DNA from: GCA-002697625 sp002697625
GTDB taxonomy: Bacteria > Bacteroidota > Bacteroidia > Flavobacteriales > BACL11
Reading direction: 5' to 3'
Assembly: GCA_964004625.1 (NCBI GenBank)
Contig: CAXFOB010000041.1
Location: 1-52,039, forward strand
Length of the DNA: 52,039 nucleotides
Shown piece after piece: positions 42,336 through 49,289 of this stretch (its first letter is position 1; each line of letters starts with the position of its first letter). The notes under the pieces are model-generated. The model was not told the DNA's origin. It was given only the letters and a program-made list of their open reading frames with translations, and made no database searches. The position numbers and the translations under genes are program-made.

Positions 42336-44053
42336 CGGATATCTAATAAAAAAGGCAATCTTGCTTGTATCTTATCTGCAGATTTTAAGAATTCTAATTG
42401 TCTAATTGTTTCTTCAGAAAGATTCAAAAATTCTGAAAATATAATTTTATGTTCTAATGAAAATCCTTTTAACAAGTCTTCAAGTTCATCCGTTTTTTTT
42501 GGCAAAGTAATTACTCTATAATCCTCAATTTCAGACAATTTTGCAGCAGTTACAATTGCATCTTCTAATCCTCCAATCTCATCAACTAAACCAATTTCTT
42601 TTGCATCTATTCCGCTCCAAACTCTTCCTTGGCCTATTTCATCAACCTCTTCCTTAGTTAATCCTCTTCCTCCTGAAACATGGGATATAAATACATCATA
42701 GATATCCTCTACTGACTTCTGTATAACATCCACCTCATAGTTGGTTAATCTTCTATTTCCCCGACCTACATCAGAATATTTGTGAGTATTGACAGTATCT
42801 ATATAGATTCCTAATTTATCATTTAATAATTTACTGTTTGGCAATAATCCGAAAACTCCAATTGAACCTGTAAGAGTAGTACTATTTGCAAATATCTTAT
42901 CTGCGGTACAAGCAATATAGTACCCTCCGCTAGCAGCATAGTTTCCCATAGAAACAACAACTTTCTTCTTTTGTTTTGCAAGATTAATTTCTCTTAAAAT
43001 AATATCAGAAGCCAATGCACTTCCACCTGGAGAGTTAATCCTAAAAACTATTGCTTTTACTTTATCATCTTCTGCAGCTTTTCGAATTGCTTTTACTGTA
43101 GTCTCAGAACCAATAGTATTATAACTTCCCTCACCAGTATTTATACCTCCAGTAGCATAAATAATTGCAATTTTATTTTCACTTATATTTTCTTTCTTTG
43201 TATTAACTTCTAAATATTCTGAGAATTTTATATTGTTCTCCGATTTTTCTTCTAGTATACTGATAACTTCATCCTCATATTTTAATTCATCTACAAAATT
43301 CAGGTCTTTACAAGAAACAGCGGAACTTAGTTGCAACTTATTTATAACCTCATTAATTTTACTTGTCGAAATATTTCTTTGCTCAGAAACACCTTCTATA
43401 ATTTTATCTGAAATTGAGTTTAATAATTTTTCCAGCTGTTCTCTATTTTCTCTACTCATTTCATTAGACATATAAGGCTCTACAGCACTCTTAAATTTTC
43501 CATGCCTTATAACTTGCACATCAATTCCTATTTTATCGAAAAATCCTTTATAAAAAAGAATACCAGCACTTAATCCATTAAACTCAACCATTCCTTCTGG
43601 GTTCAAAAACATCTTATCAGCAACTGAAGATAAGTAATATCCTAATTGAGAATATCCTTCTGAATAGGAATAAATAAATTTACCCGAACCCTTAAACTCT
43701 ATTAACTTTTTTCTAATTTCTTCTGCCTGAGAAAATCCTAGCTGAACTTCAGAAAGAGTTAAATAAATTCCAGATATTCTACCATCATTCTTCGCTTTTT
43801 CAATATTATCTAAAACATCTTTTAACTCCATATTAGCTGGAGTTGAAAAATCTAATCCTTCTAATTTCGGAAGTGGATTGCTTGAAGTTCTATCTAAAAT
43901 AGCTTTATCGAATTTTATGTTAAGAATTGTGTTGTTTTTTACAACTACTTCTTTTTCATTTGGTATTAAAATAGAAACAATAATCAAGAAAAAAATAAAT
44001 AATAATATAATTGATAAAAACCTGGAAAGTGTGTTTTTTAAAAAGCTTTTCAT
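42332..44053 (-). CDS. sppA: Signal peptide peptidase SppA, 67K type
   Basis: 573 residues, the long double-domain form. An N-terminal membrane anchor (about 11-31, IILLFIFFLIIVSILI) is followed by two S49 domains. The catalytic Lys is in RHGKFKSAVEPYMSNEMS, and the Ser is in MGNYAASGGYYIACTADKI; NSPGGSALAS is also present. It cuts leftover signal peptides in the membrane. Divergent from folK. Confidence 0.95.
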   Translation of the reverse strand: MKSFLKNTLSRFLSIILLFIFFLIIVSILIPNEKEVVVKNNTILNIKFDKAILDRTSSNPLPKLEGLDFSTPANMELKDVLDNIEKAKNDGRISGIYLTLSEVQLGFSQAEEIRKKLIEFKGSGKFIYSYSEGYSQLGYYLSSVADKMFLNPEGMVEFNGLSAGILFYKGFFDKIGIDVQVIRHGKFKSAVEPYMSNEMSRENREQLEKLLNSISDKIIEGVSEQRNISTSKINEVINKLQLSSAVSCKDLNFVDELKYEDEVISILEEKSENNIKFSEYLEVNTKKENISENKIAIIYATGGINTGEGSYNTIGSETTVKAIRKAAEDDKVKAIVFRINSPGGSALASDIILREINLAKQKKKVVVSMGNYAASGGYYIACTADKIFANSTTLTGSIGVFGLLPNSKLLNDKLGIYIDTVNTHKYSDVGRGNRRLTNYEVDVIQKSVEDIYDVFISHVSGGRGLTKEEVDEIGQGRVWSGIDAKEIGLVDEIGGLEDAIVTAAKLSEIEDYRVITLPKKTDELEDLLKGFSLEHKIIFSEFLNLSEETIRQLEFLKSADKIQARLPFLLDIR

Positions 44054-44112
44054 AATAAATTTTTAAGAGTATAAAACTACAAAAAATTATCTATTCATTT
44101 GTTATCTATTCC

Positions 44113-44120
44113 TATATTTG
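44113..44120 (+). promoter_or_regulatory. -7 box of folK, supports the ATG at 44135
   Basis: TATATTTG ends 15 bases before the ATG at 44135. It lies inside the longer frame that would start with TTG at 44099, so the shorter start is preferred. Confidence 0.5.
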
Positions 44121-44134
44121 AACAACCATTATTT

Positions 44135-44620
44135 ATGAATACAATATACATACAATTAGGAAGTAATATGGGAGAGAGACACTTCTATATAAAAGAAAGT
44201 CTGCTTCAAATCGAGAAGATTCTTGGAACTATTATTTACGAATCAAAAACCTATGAAAGTAGTGCATGGGGAGTTACAGAACAAAGAAACTTTTTAAACA
44301 AAGTTATATCTGTTAAATCTGATTTTTCCGCTAAGGACACATTAAAAACTCTACAGAAGATAGAAGATAAGTTAGGAAGAAAAAGAACAGAAAAATGGGG
44401 AGAGAGAACCATTGATTTGGACATTTTATTCTACAATAACGAAACAATAAACACAAAGGAATTAACGATTCCTCATCCTTATATACAAGATAGAAGATTT
44501 ATTTTAATGCCTTTCGCAGAAATGAATGGAAAGTTTATTCATCCAAAACTAAAAAAAGATATTTTTGCATTATTAAAAGAATGTAAAGACACTGAAAAGG
44601 TTTCAGTTTATGAAATATAA
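44135..44620 (+). CDS. folK: 2-amino-4-hydroxy-6-hydroxymethyldihydropteridine pyrophosphokinase
   Basis: 161 residues from MNTIYIQLGSNMGER. Family blocks are YESSAWGVTEQRNFLN, WGERTIDLDILFY (metal-binding Asp pair) and IPHPYIQDRRFILMP. It pyrophosphorylates the pterin precursor of folate. Start chosen because IYIQLGSNMG is the conserved N-terminus and the promoter lies just before it. It overlaps the kinase at 44610 by 11 bases, so the two are coupled. Confidence 0.93.
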   Translation: MNTIYIQLGSNMGERHFYIKESLLQIEKILGTIIYESKTYESSAWGVTEQRNFLNKVISVKSDFSAKDTLKTLQKIEDKLGRKRTEKWGERTIDLDILFYNNETINTKELTIPHPYIQDRRFILMPFAEMNGKFIHPKLKKDIFALLKECKDTEKVSVYEI

Positions 44621-45248
44621 TTTTTTAGTTATAGAAGGAAATATAGGAAGTGGCAAAACAAATCTTGCAAAGCAAATTGCTATAGATTTTAATGGTAAAT
44701 TGATTTTAGAAGAATTTGCAGACAATCCATTCTTGCCTAATTTTTATCAAGAAGCCGAGAAAAATGCTCTACCCTTAGAACTGTTTTTTATGGCAGAAAG
44801 ATTTCACCAATTAAATGATAAAAAAAATAAATCTGATCTTTTTTCAAAGTTTGTTGTAGCAGATTATTCTTTCTTCAAATCTAAAATATTTGCTCATAAC
44901 AATTTGAAAGAAGATGAATTGAATTTATTTAACAGACTCTATGATATTATGTTCTCTAACGTAAAAAAACCAGAGTTACTAATCTACCTTCACTCAAAAG
45001 TAGAGAGGTTACAGCAAAACATAAGACTTAGAGGAAGAAAATTTGAGCAAGAAATTAAAAATGAATACCTAAAAAGTATAGAAGAGAAATATTTTGATTA
45101 CTTAAAGAAACAAAGAGATTTCCCGGTGTTAATTATAGATGTTAGTTCCATTGATTTTGTAAACAATAAAGAATCCTACAAGAACATTCTAAAGGAAATT
45201 AACATTATTACAGAGGAAGACCAAATTAGAAGTATAATACTAGAATAA
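44610..45248 (+). CDS. Deoxynucleoside kinase (second copy)
   Basis: 212 residues. P-loop EGNIGSGKTNLAKQI, LILEEFADNPFLPNFY, FVVADYSFFKSKIFA and the arginine-rich lid RLRGRKFEQEIKNEYL. It is a paralogue of the kinase at 39270, but the DRT block of that copy is replaced by ADYS here, so substrate preference probably differs. Coupled to folK by an 11-base overlap, which puts deoxynucleoside salvage and folate synthesis on one transcript. Confidence 0.9.
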   Translation: MKYNFLVIEGNIGSGKTNLAKQIAIDFNGKLILEEFADNPFLPNFYQEAEKNALPLELFFMAERFHQLNDKKNKSDLFSKFVVADYSFFKSKIFAHNNLKEDELNLFNRLYDIMFSNVKKPELLIYLHSKVERLQQNIRLRGRKFEQEIKNEYLKSIEEKYFDYLKKQRDFPVLIIDVSSIDFVNNKESYKNILKEINIITEEDQIRSIILE

Positions 45249-45265
45249 CCTCTTACATAAATTTC

Positions 45266-45311
45266 AACCCATTCGCCATTTACTGTTATGCCCCAAAAAT
45301 GGGTTTTTTTT
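45266..45311 (+). terminator. Rho-independent terminator after the folK-kinase operon
   Basis: AACCCATT (45266-45273) pairs with AATGGGTT (45298-45305), followed by a run of eight T residues. A shorter nested hairpin CCCA-AAAA-TGGG (45292-45303) is also possible. It lies between convergent genes. Confidence 0.65.
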
Positions 45312-45327
45312 AACTTTTTATAAGTCT

Positions 45328-47004
45328 TTATTTTGTTAGAGAAATAAATTTCTCATGATCTCTATAATTTAAAAACTCTAAATCTTTTAGAGATTCATTT
45401 TTATACATGTCAGATTCCTGAATTGCTTTCTCCAAATTCTTAAATAACATAGTTGTATTACCTGACCTTGCTCCTGCGATTGCATTTAAATAATAACATG
45501 CCGCTGTGTTCTCTGAACAAGTACTATTATTATTCCCATACAAAATACTTGCTAAAGTTGCATTATATGTTTCCTGACCTCTATAATATCTACATGCAGA
45601 TCTATAATCTCCCCTCCTAAGATTTAAATTTCCCTTATTATAATTACCAGTATTTGCCTTATCAAACAATTTTTGAGCTTTATTTAACTCTCCATTCCAC
45701 GACGCAATAATACCAAAATTTGTGAGTACAGATGATTCATTCGCTCCTCCATTCTCTTTTGCTTGATTTAAATTTTCTAATGCTTTATCCAAATTTCCTG
45801 CAGAAAGATAAAAAACAGCGATATTATTATACGCTCTCCAATCGTTATGTAATTCAACAATTGTATTATAAATTTCTAATGACCTAGAAGAGTTCTCCTT
45901 TAAAGTAGCAGAATATAACAACTCTTCCACCGATAATTCAGAAGGATTCGTTGTAGAAAGTAATACAATCTCTTCTCTTGTCTTTTTTGGTTTGTAAGAG
46001 TTGATTGTAATTTCAGATTTTCTTAAGTATTGTAACACATCATTCTCTAACGCATCATATACCTGAGCCATATCTTGTAATAACTCTCCTTTCTCTTTCT
46101 GAGATTTTTCTTTATTTCTATCGGTTAAACTCAATATTGTACTCTTTTCTAGAATGGAGGAGTTTTTTACCAGATTGTTAAATCCTTCCCAATCAGCACC
46201 TGCGGAAGACAACTTATAATGATCATCATTAAAAGACCCCTCTGCTTTAAGTTTTTTCAGTAAATATTTTGCATACGTTAAAGTACTGTTTTGTCTATTA
46301 TCAGAAAGTTCTGTATTAATTTTTTCTGTTCCTTCAGGTGAAGATGAAGATTTAATAACAAAAGATTCGGTTTTATATCCTAATTCGATAAAGTTTTTTA
46401 ATTTTTGTACATCTTCATCACTTTTTTCTGTAGTTCTAATATTACTTTTATTTACCAAAAAGTATATAGTAGCTGTTTCTGATATAGTTTCTACTTCTTT
46501 ATATCCATGATTAGCAACCGCAACAATCTCATCATTCTCTACTCTCATTGATGTAGCGACAACGCCTTTTGCAATTATAACAGGACCCAAAATTTTATTA
46601 TCATCTTCTAGAGTAGCTAATGCTCTAAGTTCTAAACTAGAATTTATCATCCCCTCTTTATATTTAATTTTATCTGAGTAAGTAAAATCCCCTCCAGATT
46701 CAAAAAATATAGTTTCCTCCCCACCTGTTGCTTGCTCTCCTTGTAAAATAACTGATTTTAATTTTGTCTCAACTCCATCCTCTCCAATTATTACTGGTAT
46801 AATTTCAACTGTGGCTTTCTTTGCAAAATATTTTTCAGGGAAGCTCCCCTTTAAATCTACAACTACATCACCCCCATGAACCTCTAATACTGTAGGAGTT
46901 TGTTCGTAAGTAACTTTATCATAATCAGAAGCCATCTTCTCAAGTCCACAACCAAAAAACGACATTACAATCGTTAAGAATAAAAATAATTTATTATTAC
47001 GCAT
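45328..47004 (-). CDS. TPR-repeat lipoprotein with a degenerate OmpA-like region
   Basis: 558 residues. A lipoprotein signal ends at C19 (FFGC). About 50-160 is beta-rich. About 180-260 resembles an OmpA-like peptidoglycan-binding domain (TIYFLVNKSNIR, SSSSPEGTEKINTELSDNRQNSTLTYAKYL). About 370-500 shows TPR-like helices (NNIAVFYLSAGNLDKALENLNQAKE, GIIASWNGELNKAQKLFDKAN). This suggests an outer-membrane lipoprotein that touches peptidoglycan and scaffolds partners. It diverges from the OmpA-family gene at 47143. I cannot assign a pathway. Confidence 0.7.
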   Translation of the reverse strand: MRNNKLFLFLTIVMSFFGCGLEKMASDYDKVTYEQTPTVLEVHGGDVVVDLKGSFPEKYFAKKATVEIIPVIIGEDGVETKLKSVILQGEQATGGEETIFFESGGDFTYSDKIKYKEGMINSSLELRALATLEDDNKILGPVIIAKGVVATSMRVENDEIVAVANHGYKEVETISETATIYFLVNKSNIRTTEKSDEDVQKLKNFIELGYKTESFVIKSSSSPEGTEKINTELSDNRQNSTLTYAKYLLKKLKAEGSFNDDHYKLSSAGADWEGFNNLVKNSSILEKSTILSLTDRNKEKSQKEKGELLQDMAQVYDALENDVLQYLRKSEITINSYKPKKTREEIVLLSTTNPSELSVEELLYSATLKENSSRSLEIYNTIVELHNDWRAYNNIAVFYLSAGNLDKALENLNQAKENGGANESSVLTNFGIIASWNGELNKAQKLFDKANTGNYNKGNLNLRRGDYRSACRYYRGQETYNATLASILYGNNNSTCSENTAACYYLNAIAGARSGNTTMLFKNLEKAIQESDMYKNESLKDLEFLNYRDHEKFISLTK

Positions 47005-47027
47005 TTTTTATAATTTTATAATTAATG

Positions 47028-47035
47028 CAAATATA
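47028..47035 (-). promoter_or_regulatory. -7 box of the TPR lipoprotein gene
   Basis: TATATTTG on the minus strand, 23 bases before the ATG. Confidence 0.45.
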
Positions 47036-47115
47036 TAATTATTGGAACAAAATATATTATAGTACTACTTTATCTTTATAGAGGATATTAACAAATCTAT
47101 TTAATTAATTTTAAG

Positions 47116-47123
47116 TAAGTTTG
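47116..47123 (+). promoter_or_regulatory. -7 box of the OmpA-family gene
   Basis: TAAGTTTG (TAnnTTTG), 19 bases before the ATG at 47143. Confidence 0.45.
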
Positions 47124-47142
47124 CAATAAACAGTAAATAATT

Positions 47143-48735
47143 ATGAAAAAATATTTAATATTTTGTTTTGGAATGATATTTGGATTAAAATTAGTTATTG
47201 CTCAGGATAACACTAATACAAACCATTATTCAATTAAAGTTAATCAAGAGGAAACTACAAAAAAACAAAAATTGAAAAAATTATCTTCTAATAATTTATT
47301 TAATAATATTGAATTTGGATTTATGAGTGGAGTAACACAATTTTATGGAGATATAAAACAGTTTGACTTTAGACCTAGTTATGCTAGATTTTTTGATGAA
47401 ATAAAGCCATCATACGAACTATCAATAAGTAAAAAAATCAATCCCTTAATTTCTCTAAAAGGAAGTTTTATTACTGGTAAATTTGGAGGAATACACAGCG
47501 AGAAGATTGGTGATAATTATGAAGTTTATGACCCATACACTAATTTCTATGAAGGGGAGGGTGAATATTTTGTAACTCATTTTAATGAGTTAGACTTTCA
47601 ACTATTGTTAAACTTATCAAACGCAAGCGCATTCTTTTCAAGTCTTAGTTTAGATAATTTCGATTTATTCTTCAAAACTGGACTAGGACTAAATACATTT
47701 AATAGTTTAAATAGAAATTTTAGCGGAACTTATATATATAGCTATGGATATGAAGAAGGTATTTATCTACAGAATGACAACTTTATAAAAAAATCGTTCT
47801 TAGAGTCTCCAAAAGAAATAGTATATATATATGGGATTAGTTCATCATACAACTTAAATAATAAAATCAATCTTAATTTTGACATAACAAAAAGGAAATC
47901 AAATACTGATTATTGGGATTCTCACGACAATAACGCTAATAATGACTTCTTTAATTTTTATGCTTTTGGAATATCGTATAAAATCTTAAATAAAGAATTG
48001 AAAGATTGGTTAACACCAATAGAGAAGTTAGAAAAAAACATTAACTCTACTACTGCAAATATAGAATGGCTTTCAGAAGATTCTGATCATGATGGAGTTT
48101 CTGATGCATTTGATAAAGAACTAAATACCCCTATGGGAGTAGCGGTTGATGGGTCCGGTGTTTCTTTAGATGTTGATATGGACAATATTCCTGATTATAA
48201 AGATGAGGACCCCTTTTCATCTAGAGGAGCAATTGTTGATAATAATGGTGTAGAATTTGATTCAGACAATGATGGGATACCTGACAGTAAAGATTTAGAA
48301 AACAATACTAAAATAGGGTCTATAGTAAACCAATACGGAATTTCTGTTTCTCAAATTTCTGCAACAGGAGATAATATTTCTTATTTTCCATCTATTTATT
48401 TTGAGAGCGGTAGTTCATACATTAATAATTCCAACTTAAAAAGAATTGCAACTATTGCAATGGTCATGAATAGTAATCCGAAGATCCGATTACAAGTTAT
48501 AGGCAATACAGACAAAAATGGGACAATGAAACATAATCAGCAGCTTGCTCACAAAAGAGCAGAATCTGTAATTGATTATCTAGCTTCTAATTTTGGGATT
48601 GATAAGAATAGATTTGAAGCAAAAAGTAATGGAGAAACAAAGCCTCTTTCGAATGAAGTGAGTTCTCAGGAATTTCCAAATACAAATACTTTATCTGAAA
48701 TAAACAGAAGAGTAGATTTTCAAATTATCCCGTAA
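47143..48735 (+). CDS. OmpA-family outer-membrane protein with TSP3-type calcium repeats
   Basis: 530 residues. Signal peptide at about 1-20, an N-terminal barrel-like part (about 50-295, ending near GISYKIL), then acidic thrombospondin-3-type repeats at about 308-385 (DSDHDGVSDAFDKE, DVDMDNIPDYKDEDP, DSDNDGIPDSKD). The C-terminal OmpA domain (about 405-530) has IYFESGSSYI, LQVIGNTDKNGTMKHNQQLAHKRAESV and INRRVDF. It likely ties the outer membrane to peptidoglycan. Its end overlaps the convergent methyltransferase by 11 bases. Confidence 0.9.
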   Translation: MKKYLIFCFGMIFGLKLVIAQDNTNTNHYSIKVNQEETTKKQKLKKLSSNNLFNNIEFGFMSGVTQFYGDIKQFDFRPSYARFFDEIKPSYELSISKKINPLISLKGSFITGKFGGIHSEKIGDNYEVYDPYTNFYEGEGEYFVTHFNELDFQLLLNLSNASAFFSSLSLDNFDLFFKTGLGLNTFNSLNRNFSGTYIYSYGYEEGIYLQNDNFIKKSFLESPKEIVYIYGISSSYNLNNKINLNFDITKRKSNTDYWDSHDNNANNDFFNFYAFGISYKILNKELKDWLTPIEKLEKNINSTTANIEWLSEDSDHDGVSDAFDKELNTPMGVAVDGSGVSLDVDMDNIPDYKDEDPFSSRGAIVDNNGVEFDSDNDGIPDSKDLENNTKIGSIVNQYGISVSQISATGDNISYFPSIYFESGSSYINNSNLKRIATIAMVMNSNPKIRLQVIGNTDKNGTMKHNQQLAHKRAESVIDYLASNFGIDKNRFEAKSNGETKPLSNEVSSQEFPNTNTLSEINRRVDFQIIP

Positions 48736-49252
48736 TTTTATTATACAAATCCCAAAGTACCACACCAATACTAACTGAGATGTTTAAAGAGTGTTTTGTT
48801 CCTATCTGAGGAATTTCAATACAGTAATCTGAATTATCTATTACCGATTGTTGAACTCCATTCACTTCATTACCAAAAACAACTGCTATTGGTTTACCTG
48901 TTAATGAAAAATGATGTAACAGAGTTGAATTTTCTACTTGTTCTACAGAACAAATTGTATATCCTTGTTTTTTGAGTTGTAAAATAGCATCATCTGTGTT
49001 ATCTATTTTTTCCCACTCTACTGATTTAGTTGATCCAAGAGCAGATTTTCTTATTTCTTTATTTGGTGGAGCAGAGGTAATTCCACACAAATATACTTTC
49101 TCTATTCTAAAAGCATCTGATGTTCTGAACGCGGAACCTACATTAAGTGCAGACCTAACATTATCCAAAACAACTACGATTGGTGTTTTATTTGATGATT
49201 TAAAGTTTTCAACACTTATTCTTTCTAATTCGCTATTCTTTAACTTTCTCAT
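48725..49252 (-). CDS. TrmH-family (SpoU) RNA 2'-O-methyltransferase
   Basis: 175 residues of the SPOUT fold. Motif 1 is LDNVRSALNVGSAFRTSDAF, motif 2 is AVVFGNEVNGVQQ, motif 3 is IPQIGTKHSLNISVSIGVVLWD, the knot that binds S-adenosylmethionine. It methylates tRNA or rRNA ribose; the target is not identifiable by eye. Divergent from mutS, with opposed -7 boxes in the short gap. Confidence 0.9.
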   Translation of the reverse strand: MRKLKNSELERISVENFKSSNKTPIVVVLDNVRSALNVGSAFRTSDAFRIEKVYLCGITSAPPNKEIRKSALGSTKSVEWEKIDNTDDAILQLKKQGYTICSVEQVENSTLLHHFSLTGKPIAVVFGNEVNGVQQSVIDNSDYCIEIPQIGTKHSLNISVSIGVVLWDLYNKITG

Positions 49253-49256
49253 ATAT

Positions 49257-49278
49257 TATATTTGTAGTCGCAAAATTA
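49257..49278. promoter_or_regulatory. Opposed -7 boxes between the trmH-type gene and mutS
   Basis: Plus-strand TATATTTG (49257-49264) drives mutS rightward. Minus-strand TAATTTTG (49278-49271) drives the methyltransferase leftward. The boxes face each other six bases apart, so two polymerases could not sit there together. Confidence 0.5.
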
Positions 49279-49289
49279 AAAGAATTAAA

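Noticed and set aside
48972..49289. N-terminal extension of MutS by 106 codons
   Set aside because: It overlaps the methyltransferase gene antisense, has no MutS similarity and lies upstream of the mutS promoter; TTG at 49290 fits family start and F-x-E position.
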